29,922 bases of DNA from Bacteroidales bacterium M3 (GCA_001689445.1 LUJN01000016.1:3081-33002), one strand, 5' to 3'; positions 1 through 8,957 are shown, numbered from the stretch's first letter. Translations and numbers: made by a program. Notes: generated by a model not told the origin, from the sequence alone.

Positions 1-321
1 GCTCAGATGAAGGAAGCGGTAGAAAAATTCGCGAAGGTTCTCACCGACAACGGTGCCTCCATCGTGAACGAAGAAATCTGGGGCCTGCGTAAGCTCGCCT
101 ATCCCATTGACAAGAAGTCGACCGGCTTCTACTCCCTTTTAGAGTTTGATGCCAAGCCCGAGACCATCAAGAAACTTGAGACCGCCTATCGTCGCGACGA
201 GCGCGTGCTCCGTTTCCTCACATTCCGTCTCGACAAGTACGCCGCCGAATACGCTGAAAAGCGTCGCAACTTGAGAGCATCCAAAGTTAACGCACCTAAA
301 GAAGAAGTAAAGGAGAACTAA
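1..321 (+). CDS. rpsF: 30S ribosomal protein bS6, 5' end cut by the window
   Basis: Ribosomal protein bS6 of the small-subunit platform, which binds 16S rRNA together with bS18. The frame is open from base 1 (codons for A-Q before the first visible ATG at 7), so that ATG is probably an internal methionine and the true start lies upstream: family members normally begin about 15-20 residues earlier with a strand of the form MxxYExxxI, which is absent here. The visible 106 residues contain the family core (GLRKLAYPIDKK, then FYSLLEF) and the conserved basic stretch before RFLTFRLDKYA. The C-terminus is a charged tail. The gene ends 3 bases before rpsR, the usual bS6-bS18-bL9 operon order. Identity is secure; only the start is missing. 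Confidence 0.96.
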   Translation, partial: AQMKEAVEKFAKVLTDNGASIVNEEIWGLRKLAYPIDKKSTGFYSLLEFDAKPETIKKLETAYRRDERVLRFLTFRLDKYAAEYAEKRRNLRASKVNAPKEEVKEN

Positions 322-324
322 GTC

Positions 325-594
325 ATGGCACAAGCACAATCAGAAATCCGCTACCTTACCCCCCTGTCGGTAGACGTAAAGAAGAAAAAATATTGCCGTT
401 TCAAGAGAAGCGGTATCAAATATATCGATTACAAGGATCCCGAATTTCTCAAGAAGTTCCTTAACGAGCAGGGCAAGATACTCCCCCGCCGCATCACCGG
501 CACCTCGCTCAAGTTCCAGCGCCGCGTAGCACAGGCCGTGAAGCGTGCACGCCACTTGGCACTTCTGCCCTACGTTACCGACTTGATGAAATAA
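325..594 (+). CDS. rpsR: 30S ribosomal protein bS18
   Basis: Small-subunit protein bS18, the bS6 partner on the platform. The 89 residues show the family pattern: YCRFKRSGIKYIDYKD near residues 23-38 and the basic RNA-binding segment ILPRRITGTSLKFQRR at about 52-67, ending in a KRARHLALLPY helix. Length is normal for Bacteroidetes, with a short N-terminal extension before the core. It starts only 3 bases after rpsF stops and is followed 24 bases later by rplI, so all three are almost certainly on one transcript. The YCRF cysteine is the only cysteine, so a CxxC zinc site is not indicated. Confidence 0.97.
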   Translation: MAQAQSEIRYLTPLSVDVKKKKYCRFKRSGIKYIDYKDPEFLKKFLNEQGKILPRRITGTSLKFQRRVAQAVKRARHLALLPYVTDLMK

Positions 595-618
595 CCTAAA
601 GCTACAGGAGAAACAATT

Positions 619-1062
619 ATGAAAATTATACTGAAAGAAGACATCCCCAGCTTGGGATATAAGGACGATGTAGTTGAAGTGAAGAGCGGCTATGGTCGCA
701 ACTACCTCATCCCCACCGGGAAAGCCGTAATCGCTACCCCCTCGGCCCTTAAGGTGCTTGCTGAGAACCAGAAGCAGCGTGCCCACAAGCTCGCCAAGAT
801 AAAGGCCGATGCCGAGGCCATGGCGGCTGCCCTCGAAGGCGTATCGCTGACTATCGGCGCAAAGACCAGCTCTACCGGCACAATCTTTGGCTCTGTAGGC
901 AACATTCAGATTGCCGAGGCACTTGAAAAGCTCGGTCATAATGTAGACCGCAAGGTAATCCTCATCAAGGATACTGTGAAGGAGGTCGGCAACTATACTG
1001 CCACCATCAAGCTCCACAAGGAGGTATCGGTTGAAGTTCCATTTGAAGTTGTATCGGAATAA
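619..1062 (+). CDS. rplI: 50S ribosomal protein bL9
   Basis: Large-subunit protein bL9, which binds 23S rRNA at the base of the L1 stalk and reaches over toward the small subunit. The 147-residue length is standard. The N-terminal domain (1-50) carries LGYKDDVVEVKSGYGRNYLIP, the RNA-binding signature, followed by the long connecting helix (about 45-75, rich in Ala, Lys and Glu) and the C-terminal domain with the conserved GTIFGSVG turn. An AGGAG-like sequence lies just upstream of the ATG, which supports this start. It is the last gene of the rpsF-rpsR-rplI operon and is followed within 30 bases by a strong intrinsic terminator. Confidence 0.97.
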   Translation: MKIILKEDIPSLGYKDDVVEVKSGYGRNYLIPTGKAVIATPSALKVLAENQKQRAHKLAKIKADAEAMAAALEGVSLTIGAKTSSTGTIFGSVGNIQIAEALEKLGHNVDRKVILIKDTVKEVGNYTATIKLHKEVSVEVPFEVVSE

Positions 1063-1087
1063 TTTCCGAACGACACATAAATTTTAG

Positions 1088-1119
1088 AAGCGTGCCGCAA
1101 TTTTTGCGGCACGCTTTTT
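1088..1119 (+). terminator. Intrinsic terminator of the rpsF-rpsR-rplI operon
   Basis: A perfect 13-bp stem (AAGCGTGCCGCAA, 1088-1100, pairing with 1104-1116) closes on a 3-nt T loop and runs into five T (1115-1119). It begins 25 bases after the rplI stop codon. This is a canonical Rho-independent terminator. Confidence 0.93.
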
Positions 1120-1171
1120 ATCGTTTATACATCTTTTTTCGTAACTTAGCCCGTCTAAACACAATGACGCA

Positions 1172-2614
1172 GTGGAGACGCTCGGGCAATATTTCAGCAT
1201 GACATGGGTCTATTGGACTCTCGGCATAGTGTATATTCTCACCGTGCTGCTCATCATAGGCATAATATTGTCGGAAAACCGCAATCCCGTGAAATCCCTC
1301 GCGTGGGTCACCGTGTTGCTGCTGCTACCTGTCATAGGCCCGGTATTCTACCTGTTTTTCGGGCGCAACCTCAAGAACAAGCGCATGGTATCGCGCAAAA
1401 ACAAGCGCAAGCTGCGCAAACGTGAGCCGATGCCCCGCGTCGATATAGGCACCCTGCCGCTCTCACGCGAGAGCGTGCAGCAGATACGCCTTGCTCACAA
1501 GCTCACCGGCTCGATATACTATCCCGGCAACCGGGTGGAGATATTCACCTCGGGACACGAGAAATTTGAGGCCCTGTTGCAAGATATTGCCTCGGCCCGC
1601 GACTACATCCACATGGAGTATTACATCTTTGAGGACGACGAGACAGGCCATCGCCTCCGGGACGCCTTGATGGAACGTGCCAAGGCCGGTGTGAAAGTAC
1701 GTGTCATATACGACCATATCGGTTCTATCCATGTCAAGAAACGCTTCTTTCAGGAGATGAGGGATGCGGGAATAATGGTCTACCCCTTCTTCCGCGTTAC
1801 CTTCCCGCAGTTTGCCACCCGCATCAACTGGCGCAACCACCGCAAGATATGTGTCATCGACGGCGAGGCAGGCTATATAGGGGGCATGAATATTGCCGAC
1901 AGGTATATCAAGGGATTGCCTCAAGGCATATGGCGCGACACCCACATCCGCATTACAGGCCCCGCCATAGGCGCCCTACAGTATGCCTTTGCCTACGACT
2001 GGAACTTCATGGGGCAGCCCGTGCTCGATGAACGCGTCCCACAGACCCTATGCGCTCCCGACGAGGAGGCGGGGATGCAATTGATGACCTCGGGACCGAT
2101 GAACCAGTGGAGCAACATAGCGTTCCTGCTGTTCAAGGCCATCGCCAATGCCAAACGCCTCATCTACATACAGACCCCCTACTTCCTCCCCACCGACAGC
2201 CTGCTCAAGGCATTGCAGGCGGCGGCCCTTTCAAACGTCGACGTACGCATCATGATACCGAGCCGCAGCGACTCGGCCATATTGCGCTACGCCTCGTTCT
2301 CCTACATCTCTGAATGCCTGAAGGCGGGTATAAAAATCTACCTTTACGAGGCGGGAATGCTCCACAGCAAGATACTCGTAGTCGACGACGAATTTTGCAC
2401 GGTAGGCTCGACCAACTTTGACTTCCGCAGCTTTGAGCACAACTTTGAGTGCAACATGTTTATATACTCGACAGAGGTCAACGCACACATGAGGGAAATA
2501 TTCATGGACGACCTCCGCGAGTGCACACGAGTCAATGCCGCGCAGTGGCGACGCCGCTCCCTCGGACAAAAGACCAAGGAATCCATTGTGAGGCTTATGA
2601 GTCCGGTGCTATGA
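1172..2614 (+). CDS. cls: Cardiolipin synthase, phospholipase D family
   Basis: Membrane enzyme expected to join two phosphatidylglycerols into cardiolipin plus glycerol. Two N-terminal membrane helices (about residues 12-33 and 41-63) with the linker SENRNPVKSLAW are the PLDc_N domain. Two HKD catalytic motifs follow: H223-R-K225-(4)-D230, with the usual GGMN after it, and H398-S-K400-(4)-D405, followed by GSTNFD. The length of 480 aa is typical. The start is uncertain: a GTG at 1172 gives this length, while an in-frame ATG at 1199 would give 471 aa beginning directly in the first helix. A weak -7-like TAACTTAG lies at 1142-1149. The stop overlaps the next gene by ATGA, so the two are likely co-transcribed and translationally coupled. 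Confidence 0.94.
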   Translation: METLGQYFSMTWVYWTLGIVYILTVLLIIGIILSENRNPVKSLAWVTVLLLLPVIGPVFYLFFGRNLKNKRMVSRKNKRKLRKREPMPRVDIGTLPLSRESVQQIRLAHKLTGSIYYPGNRVEIFTSGHEKFEALLQDIASARDYIHMEYYIFEDDETGHRLRDALMERAKAGVKVRVIYDHIGSIHVKKRFFQEMRDAGIMVYPFFRVTFPQFATRINWRNHRKICVIDGEAGYIGGMNIADRYIKGLPQGIWRDTHIRITGPAIGALQYAFAYDWNFMGQPVLDERVPQTLCAPDEEAGMQLMTSGPMNQWSNIAFLLFKAIANAKRLIYIQTPYFLPTDSLLKALQAAALSNVDVRIMIPSRSDSAILRYASFSYISECLKAGIKIYLYEAGMLHSKILVVDDEFCTVGSTNFDFRSFEHNFECNMFIYSTEVNAHMREIFMDDLRECTRVNAAQWRRRSLGQKTKESIVRLMSPVL

Positions 2615-3666
2615 CATTGCCACACTCAAGACATATTATCGCGTTTATGGCGGCTACCGTCGCCATACTCCTCCTGTCATGCGGCAGCGACCGTCACAAT
2701 ACCCCACAGGGAAATGCCATCTACTATTGGCGCACCACCCTCTCGCTCTCGCCACAGGAACGCACGGCGCTGGCCGGCCTTGACATAAAGGCCATATATC
2801 TCCACATGTTTGACATCCGCGAAAAAGATGGCGAGTTGCGCCCGACATCAACACTGATATTCAACTACACCATTCCGGAAAATATCGAGATTGTGCCGGT
2901 GGTGTTTATTGAGCCGTCGGCCCTCAACGGCACGGCATCGACCGACTCTTTGGCCGACAGGATTATCAGCCGCGTCGACCGCATGTTGACACTGAACGGC
3001 TATCCCCGTCCATCCGAAGTGCAGATAGACTTTGACTGGACCCTCCGCAACCGAGACCTATATTATGGCATACTCCGACGCGCATACGAAGTGCTGCACT
3101 CGGAAGGACGGATACTCTCCACCACCATACGCCTACATCAGCTCTCACAGCCTGTGCCTCCCGTCGATTACGGTGTCCTGATGGTGTATAACGTAGGGCG
3201 CATCACCAACCCCGATGAGACTAACTCGATACTCTCCCGCGAGACCGTACGTCCTTATTTGAAGGCACTGCACAAATATACCCTTCCCCTTGCCACGGCA
3301 TTGCCCGTCTATAGCTGGGACATCGTCTTCTCCGACAACTGCTTCAAGGCCATCGCCCACTCACTGACCCTCTCCGACACCACCGCGTTCCATCCTGTCG
3401 GCGACAATTGGTTCAGAGCCATGCGATATGGCCCGCTTGCCATGGCCGGAAGCCGTGACGGCAGTGGCGGCCGGTTGTTTCCCGGCGACATGGTGAGGCA
3501 CGAGTTTGTCACACCCGCGACACTCTCGGCTGTGCGTGATGACATACGGCATGCCGCTCCCGATGCCACCAATAGAATAATACTATATCATCTCGACGAA
3601 AAATCGCTCAACCAATATGACACTCAGTTCCTGCAAACGATTCTTGACGGCAGTAGCCGTCGTTAG
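2611..3666 (+). CDS. DUF3142-like lipoprotein of unknown function
   Basis: A 351-aa predicted lipoprotein: hydrophobic signal (about 8-23) and lipobox LLS-C24. The start is the ATG overlapping the cls stop; the frame is open further upstream inside cls, but only this start gives the signal peptide. The mature part has the patterns YYWRTT, then VQIDFDWTLRNRDLYYGIL (about 130-150), then LSTTIRLHQL and YGVLMVYNVG. This alternation of beta strands and helices with acidic DFD suggests a TIM-barrel, glycoside-hydrolase-like fold of the DUF3142 type. That assignment comes from pattern memory, and no catalytic residue can be proved. Substrate and role are unknown. Its 3' end overlaps the following lipoprotein gene by 50 bases, suggesting the two work as a pair at the envelope. 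Confidence 0.82.
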   Translation: MTLPHSRHIIAFMAATVAILLLSCGSDRHNTPQGNAIYYWRTTLSLSPQERTALAGLDIKAIYLHMFDIREKDGELRPTSTLIFNYTIPENIEIVPVVFIEPSALNGTASTDSLADRIISRVDRMLTLNGYPRPSEVQIDFDWTLRNRDLYYGILRRAYEVLHSEGRILSTTIRLHQLSQPVPPVDYGVLMVYNVGRITNPDETNSILSRETVRPYLKALHKYTLPLATALPVYSWDIVFSDNCFKAIAHSLTLSDTTAFHPVGDNWFRAMRYGPLAMAGSRDGSGGRLFPGDMVRHEFVTPATLSAVRDDIRHAAPDATNRIILYHLDEKSLNQYDTQFLQTILDGSSRR

Positions 3667-5842
3667 CCTTATAGCATATACCCCCGCCAAGGTAGCGGGG
3701 TGCGGATCGTCACCCTCATTCAGTGCTTCCCGCTATCCCGCGTTCCAGTTTGTCGACACCCCCGCTCCCGTAAGCCTGAGCGGTGAGATAAACTCCGAGA
3801 CCATCAACTTCTGGCGACATTATACCAATAACAAGGTAAGCCGTGACGCAATCACCGATTTCCTCAACACGGCGACAGCCGAAAGCGTGCGCAAACGCAC
3901 CGGGAAGAACCCCTTTCTCAAATATCTCGTGGAGGGACGTCACGTGGAGGCATTGAAGTTTCTTGAACTCAGCCTGAGTTTCAATGCCGCCCAAAGGAAG
4001 TTCTACGACGAGACGTGGGACTATGAACGCCCCGACCTGTCTTCATTAGCGGCCTTTGCCGACAAGCTGACATTGCCACCGATCACCAACCCCCTGTTTG
4101 ACCGATACCTGTTCCTCGACATCCGCGCCAATGCCGCCGCCCACCGCTATGAAGAGGTAATAAGGCTTTGGGAGCGATATGGTGCCGACGTAAAGGACGA
4201 GGCACTCAAAGCCCGCATGGAGGGCTACCTTGGCGGCGCATATTACCACACTAAACGTTATGTCGACGCCATATCCATCTTTGCCGCCAACGGCGACACC
4301 AACAGCCTCAACTGGTGCCTGGCGCACATGGTGGGCACCGACAATCTATCTCGCCTGTTTGAAGCCGATCCCAATTCAGTTGCCGTGGAATACGTGCTTC
4401 AGGACTACATGAACTACCTGTGGCTGCTCAAGCTCAATCGCGCCAACGAATACTCATTCCCTATGCCCGGAAATCCTTACCGCAACGGCGACGACACGGT
4501 TGATAAAACCGATCTTGACCGCGAGTGCAGCCGCTTCATCACCCTCGCCAACCATGTGCTCCGCGACAAGCGCGTGAAATATCCCATGATGTGGGAGACC
4601 GCCAAGGCATTTGCCCTCAACATGATGGGGCGCGGCAACGAGGCCAGTACAGCAATTGAACATGCCGGGAAACTGGATGGGACGTCCACCATGGCCGACA
4701 ACCTTACCCGCGTGAGATTCTGGATTGACCTCTCAAACCTTGATGAGCACGACACCAAAGAGGTGAAATCCCTCGCCGACCGATACAACACCCTCTATAA
4801 CCGGGCCGCAGGACAATCGGGATTGGCCTCACAAGCCTACGGCAATACCGTCGCCCCACAGGCTATCGCCGACTACACATTTCTCGCCGACTTCATCATC
4901 CCCTACCTCTCCCTGCAATATCGCGACACGCCCCGCTACAGCCGCGTGCTTGCCATGATGGAGGGTGTGAAACGTATGGAAAACGGCGAAGGCTATTGGA
5001 GCTTTGACCCCACCCATCTCTTGACCTCACAGCTTCCCGCTGCCGGAGTATCGGCCCTCGTGCAGATGCTCCACAACCCCGACCGACTCAACGCCCTCGA
5101 CGCCGCGATACTTTCCTCTGCCCAACCTGACACCAACCCGCTCTATGATGCCCTCGGACGCATAGAGATGGCCCATGGCAATTACGGCAAGGCAATAGGC
5201 TATTTCGACCGCATCGACCCTTATTGGATTGCCCGGCAGAACTATTACCCGTTCCTTTGCAGACGCACGATTGACAAGACAAAACCATTTGCACGCCATC
5301 AGACAAGCTACCAGACATTTGACAGCATAGAGGTTACGGCCCCGGTCAACTACCGTGCCGACTATTGCCGTACGTTGGCGAGACTCAAACAGCAGTTTGA
5401 CGATGCCATAGGCGAGGCCAAGGCTGTGGCCGGATATGAATATGCATCGGCCCTGTTCCAAGCCTCGGCACAGGGCGACCTGTGGGCGCTTGCCGACAAC
5501 GGCTGGAGTGCATATGAGCAGGCCGATGCCCTCTCGCAGCGTGCCGACAGCGTGCTCCTACAATCCCTTGCCATGACATCCGACCCCGCGACAAGAGGGC
5601 GCATACTCTATGGCATAGCGGCAATCACCCCATCCAAGGAATCCGGCTCAACCTGGTCACTAAACGAGGGGCGCGACAACAAGAACCATTACCGATGGGA
5701 AACGCCGTCAGAGACGCAACTGATGGCCTACCGCGAACTCGGCAAACTGTACCCGACTCTCACCGACCCCTACATCAAGGGCTGTGACATGCTCAAGGCC
5801 TACATCGCCGACGCCATCCTCCCCGCCCGCAAGGAGGAATAA
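3617..5842 (+). CDS. Large helical repeat-like lipoprotein of unknown function
   Basis: A 741-aa exported protein. The N-terminus is a signal peptide with lipobox-like VAG-C29, so it is probably a lipoprotein. The remainder is mostly helix-forming, with alternating Tyr, Leu and Ala such as RYEEVIRLWERYGADVKDEALKAR cut into shorter units, and a unit at about 510-530 (ALGRIEMAHGNYGKAIGYF) that looks like a TPR hairpin. I recognise it as a Bacteroidetes protein found beside DUF3142-like lipoproteins but know no function. The start is the only plausible one giving a signal peptide, so translation begins 50 bases inside the preceding gene. It is last in the cls-led transcript and faces lpxK across a palindrome-containing gap. 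A scaffold or binding role is a guess. Confidence 0.8.
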   Translation: MTLSSCKRFLTAVAVVSLIAYTPAKVAGCGSSPSFSASRYPAFQFVDTPAPVSLSGEINSETINFWRHYTNNKVSRDAITDFLNTATAESVRKRTGKNPFLKYLVEGRHVEALKFLELSLSFNAAQRKFYDETWDYERPDLSSLAAFADKLTLPPITNPLFDRYLFLDIRANAAAHRYEEVIRLWERYGADVKDEALKARMEGYLGGAYYHTKRYVDAISIFAANGDTNSLNWCLAHMVGTDNLSRLFEADPNSVAVEYVLQDYMNYLWLLKLNRANEYSFPMPGNPYRNGDDTVDKTDLDRECSRFITLANHVLRDKRVKYPMMWETAKAFALNMMGRGNEASTAIEHAGKLDGTSTMADNLTRVRFWIDLSNLDEHDTKEVKSLADRYNTLYNRAAGQSGLASQAYGNTVAPQAIADYTFLADFIIPYLSLQYRDTPRYSRVLAMMEGVKRMENGEGYWSFDPTHLLTSQLPAAGVSALVQMLHNPDRLNALDAAILSSAQPDTNPLYDALGRIEMAHGNYGKAIGYFDRIDPYWIARQNYYPFLCRRTIDKTKPFARHQTSYQTFDSIEVTAPVNYRADYCRTLARLKQQFDDAIGEAKAVAGYEYASALFQASAQGDLWALADNGWSAYEQADALSQRADSVLLQSLAMTSDPATRGRILYGIAAITPSKESGSTWSLNEGRDNKNHYRWETPSETQLMAYRELGKLYPTLTDPYIKGCDMLKAYIADAILPARKEE

Positions 5843-5884
5843 CAATGAGGCTGTAGCAAAACTGGGTAAATTGCCGCCAAAGGA

Positions 5885-5963
5885 GTAGGGACGCTGCCTG
5901 CAGCGTCCGGGAATTTGCAAACTGCAAGGCATTAGTCCCGGACACTGCAGGAAGTGTCCCTAC
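5885..5963. repeat. Paired palindromes in inverted orientation, REPIN-like or MITE-like
   Basis: Two hairpins face each other. The first is GGACGCTGCCTGCAGCGTCC (5889-5908), a perfect 8-bp stem. The second is GGACACTGCAGGAAGTGTCC (5940-5959), a 7-bp stem. The outer ends GTAGGGAC (5885-5892) and GTCCCTAC are exact reverse complements, as are the inner CCGGGA and TCCCGG. Over 28 bases the two arms differ at only three positions, and two of these (G/C in one, A/T in the other) pair with each other inside each hairpin, so both stems are kept. It lies between the convergent ends of the 741-aa lipoprotein gene and lpxK and may also end transcription, though no T run follows. The same GTAGGGAC motif recurs at 13691. 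Confidence 0.75.
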
Positions 5964-6035
5964 ATTTCAAGTCAATTGAAAGGTTTTGCAACGCCACCTA
6001 CATTGTAATCTGCCAAGTTTTAACACCTACGGAAT

Positions 6036-7130
6036 TCAGCGGGAGCGGTTGCCTTGGGCGATGAGCTGGCGTAGCTCGTCGTCAAACGAGACGCCGGCCT
6101 GTGGAAGGAACTCCACCTTTATGGGGAGATAGAATGTAAGAGCCTTGAGATGGTGGGGAAAATAAGGATTGTTGGCTATGCGCACGGCGTCTTTCTCGGT
6201 CGTGACTATATACTTGCGCTCGCCCGGCATCGACTCAAATTTTTCCTCGATAAGCTGGAGATCCTTTCGGGTAAAATTGTGGTGGTCGGGGAAATGCTTT
6301 ACCCTCACACGGCAGTTATAGTGCTTGAGATGGCGTATAAACGGACGAGGGTTAGCCACTCCCGTCACGACAAGTATCGAGTCGGCTTCGGTGAGCCACT
6401 CGAGATACGGTATGTAGGTCACGTCGTCGGGAAATACTGAGACAAGATTTCCGTAGTTATACCGTGAGAAGAACAGCTGCTGAAACGGGAACAAGTTGAG
6501 GTTCTTGTTGATGATGCGCAGATCCATCGGCTTGGCTGTGTCGGGGCACTTGGTCACCACCACTATGTCGGCACGGTTGAGCGCACGAGGCGACTCGCGC
6601 AACCGTCCGAGTGGCAATAGGTCATCATTGTATACCGGACGCTTGAACTCAGTGAGGACAATCGACGCACGCGCCTTGACATAACGATGCTGGAACGCAT
6701 CATCGAGCAGTATCAAGTTGATACCGCTGTCAATCTCCAACAGCTTTTCAATGCCGTCGCATCGGTTCTCACAAACAGCCACCACGACATCCTTGGAATA
6801 TTTCTGATATATCTGGTAAGGCTCGTCCCCGATATCAGAGGGGGTGGAACGGCGCGTGGCGAGCACAAACCCCTTGGTCGAACGTTTATATCCACGGCTA
6901 AGAACCCCAATACGGTAATTGTAGCGCAACAGGTCAACGATATATTCGGTATGGGGCGTCTTGCCCGTACCCCCTACGGCGATATTGCCAACCACGATAA
7001 CCGGCACGTCAAACTCTCGCTGTTTGAGCAGCCCCCAGTCAAACAAGCGGTTTCGCATGGCAGTCACAGCCCCGTATACCTTTGACAGGGGCCACAGTAT
7101 GACTGTCGAAACAAACTTGTTGGCTTTCAT
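6036..7130 (-). CDS. lpxK: Tetraacyldisaccharide 4'-kinase (lipid A)
   Basis: Inner-membrane enzyme that phosphorylates the 4' position of the tetraacyl disaccharide-1-phosphate to give lipid IVA, a late step of lipid A synthesis. The 364 aa begin with a membrane-associated helix (about 5-30), followed by the P-loop GNIAVGGTGKT at 48-58 with K57, and then the conserved LLDDAFQHR block (about 140-150) with the family's acidic pair. VTKCPDT and VVTGVANPRPF further on are typical of the family. The ATG lies 19 bases after the sppA stop, so it is the second gene of an sppA-lpxK operon transcribed leftwards. No clear terminator follows; the paired palindromes at 5885-5963 may serve. Confidence 0.96.
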   Translation of the reverse strand: MKANKFVSTVILWPLSKVYGAVTAMRNRLFDWGLLKQREFDVPVIVVGNIAVGGTGKTPHTEYIVDLLRYNYRIGVLSRGYKRSTKGFVLATRRSTPSDIGDEPYQIYQKYSKDVVVAVCENRCDGIEKLLEIDSGINLILLDDAFQHRYVKARASIVLTEFKRPVYNDDLLPLGRLRESPRALNRADIVVVTKCPDTAKPMDLRIINKNLNLFPFQQLFFSRYNYGNLVSVFPDDVTYIPYLEWLTEADSILVVTGVANPRPFIRHLKHYNCRVRVKHFPDHHNFTRKDLQLIEEKFESMPGERKYIVTTEKDAVRIANNPYFPHHLKALTFYLPIKVEFLPQAGVSFDDELRQLIAQGNRSR

Positions 7131-7149
7131 CTCTAATCAGCGTTTTATC

Positions 7150-8910
7150 CTATTCCAATGACACAGGTTGCATACGGCACTGGAGATGGTTGGCCTCCAA
7201 TATGCGGCGGCTCTCCTTGTAATATGGATACAAGGGGCCAAGCTCCGACCGTACCTTACCTTCGGCCATGTGTGCCTGTATTGCCACAATCTCCTCCCAC
7301 CACTCGGGACGTATCACGGGATATTCCACTATCCTTATCTTGCCGCCGCCGAGGTCATCGGCCATATCGGTGATTGCCATGTCAATGCCGCCGAGCTGGT
7401 CGACAAGATTGAGTCTCAACGCCTCCATCCCGTCCCACACGCGCCCCTCGGCAATAGCCTTTATCGAGTCGACAGACATGTCGCGTCCCTCGGCACAACG
7501 TCCCACAAATGTCTCGTATCCCCGATCGATGTAGCCTTGCATTGCGTTGCGCTGCATCGGGGTCATAGGACGTATCAACGAAAGGAACGAGCCATTCTCG
7601 TTGGACGACACTGTGCCGCTTGTCACGCCGAGATGGTCACGCAGCAGCCCCTCGGCATTGGGGATAAGGCCGAAAATGCCGATTGAGCCGGTAAGTGTGA
7701 CAGGCTCGGCATAGATGCGGTCGGCCCCGCAGGAGATATAATAACCTCCCGATGCAGCATAGTCACCCATCGAGACATAGAGTTTCTTGCCCGAGGCCTT
7801 GAACTGCTGGAGAGCCTCCCATATCTGCTCGGAAGCAAAGGCACTGCCGCCCCCCGAATTGACGCGCAATACCATCCCCTCGATATCCTCGTCCTCGGCT
7901 ATGGAGAGAATCAACGGCACCATCTTGTCTCCCACGATACCCTCCGAGCCGGAGTCCACGATATCGCCCACAGCATACAGAACGGCAATCTTATGCCCTC
8001 CCGAACTGTTTCCCGTTGTCGCGGAGCAGTATTCCGTGGGGGTGACAAGACGCAATTCATCAGGCTTTACATCGGTCAGTGCCGCCAACGTAGCCTCCAC
8101 GGCATGGCGGTATCTCAGCCCGTCGACGATATGCCGGTCGACATATGACCGGGGATTCTGTGTCATCACGAGATTGTCAGCCCAACTGTTGACCTCTGCC
8201 TCCGACACCCCGCGCATTGAGGCGATGCGTCCGCTCATGTAGCCCCATATGTTGTTTATGTATGTTTCCTGCTGCAGGCGGTTGGCCTCGCTCATCTCCG
8301 TGAGCATGAACGGTTCCACCGCGCTCTTGAATGTCCCCACCTTTATGACCTGCATCTCGATGCCGAGCCTGTCAAGAAGATTTTTATAAAACAGGGTAGT
8401 CGCGGAAAGTCCGTGAATGTCCACGCTCCCTACAGGGTTGACAAAAAGGCTGTCGGCAGCCGAGGCAATATAGTAGTTGCCTTGCGAGATGTTGTCACCA
8501 TAAGCAATCACCCATTTGCCGCTCTCGCGAAACTTACGCAGGGCGTTGACTATGGCATCGGCGGTCGCAAGTCCCGAGGTCGCCCCGTTACAGTCGATAT
8601 AGATGCCCTTTATCTTGTCATCCTCGGCTGCACGGCGTATGGAGCGCAACACTTCGTCAAGCGCGATAGGACGTTCCCCCTGACTATACAATTCATCGAT
8701 AAGGCGCGTCTGTTGCTGGCGCTCGGCGATACTGCCCGTCAAGTCGATATAGAGGATAGATTTTTTCTGCACAGTAGCCGATGGAGACATCTTGCTTACC
8801 CCCGCCATCATCACGACCATCATCACAATCGACAGCACACCGCTAAGGATGACTGTCAGCCATAACGCGGCCATGGAGCCTAAAAAGGCCGTAAAAAAAT
8901 TCTTTAACAT
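7150..8910 (-). CDS. sppA: Signal peptide peptidase, long form
   Basis: Membrane-bound serine/lysine protease that degrades signal peptides left in the membrane after secretion. From the ATG at 8910 the protein is 586 aa; a TTG seven codons earlier is also in frame but puts residues upstream of a strong membrane anchor (about 8-36), so the ATG is preferred. It is the duplicated long type: an N-terminal half with VGTFKSAVEPF carrying the general-base lysine K195, and a C-terminal half with NSGGGSAFASEQ carrying the nucleophile S356, followed by YAASGGYYISCGAD. The usual NSPGGS is here NSGGGS, so Gly replaces the Pro two residues before the nucleophile's preceding Gly. It is first in an operon with lpxK, and a perfect -7 box lies upstream at 8950-8957. 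Confidence 0.95.
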   Translation of the reverse strand: MLKNFFTAFLGSMAALWLTVILSGVLSIVMMVVMMAGVSKMSPSATVQKKSILYIDLTGSIAERQQQTRLIDELYSQGERPIALDEVLRSIRRAAEDDKIKGIYIDCNGATSGLATADAIVNALRKFRESGKWVIAYGDNISQGNYYIASAADSLFVNPVGSVDIHGLSATTLFYKNLLDRLGIEMQVIKVGTFKSAVEPFMLTEMSEANRLQQETYINNIWGYMSGRIASMRGVSEAEVNSWADNLVMTQNPRSYVDRHIVDGLRYRHAVEATLAALTDVKPDELRLVTPTEYCSATTGNSSGGHKIAVLYAVGDIVDSGSEGIVGDKMVPLILSIAEDEDIEGMVLRVNSGGGSAFASEQIWEALQQFKASGKKLYVSMGDYAASGGYYISCGADRIYAEPVTLTGSIGIFGLIPNAEGLLRDHLGVTSGTVSSNENGSFLSLIRPMTPMQRNAMQGYIDRGYETFVGRCAEGRDMSVDSIKAIAEGRVWDGMEALRLNLVDQLGGIDMAITDMADDLGGGKIRIVEYPVIRPEWWEEIVAIQAHMAEGKVRSELGPLYPYYKESRRILEANHLQCRMQPVSLE

Positions 8911-8949
8911 CAATCTCTTACTTTGAAACAACTAATCTTTTGGTCGTTA

Positions 8950-8957
8950 CAAAGATA
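8950..8957 (-). promoter_or_regulatory. Promoter -7 box of sppA-lpxK
   Basis: On the minus strand the sequence TATCTTTG matches the Bacteroidetes TAnnTTTG -7 box exactly. It would start transcription near 8943, giving a leader of about 33 nt before the sppA ATG at 8910. The upstream region is T-rich, but no well-spaced TTTG -33 box is visible. Confidence 0.62.

Noticed and set aside
340..1017. A 225-codon open frame on the minus strand across rpsR and rplI
   Set aside because: It lies wholly antisense to two certain ribosomal genes, has no recognisable family and no promoter or start context; it results from codon bias.
2449..2610. An earlier start for the DUF3142-like gene, inside cls
   Set aside because: The added 54 residues are out of frame with cls coding and would hide the lipoprotein signal that begins at 2611.
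5885..5963. The palindrome pair as an insertion sequence
   Set aside because: It is under 100 bases and holds no transposase; at most it is a non-autonomous element.
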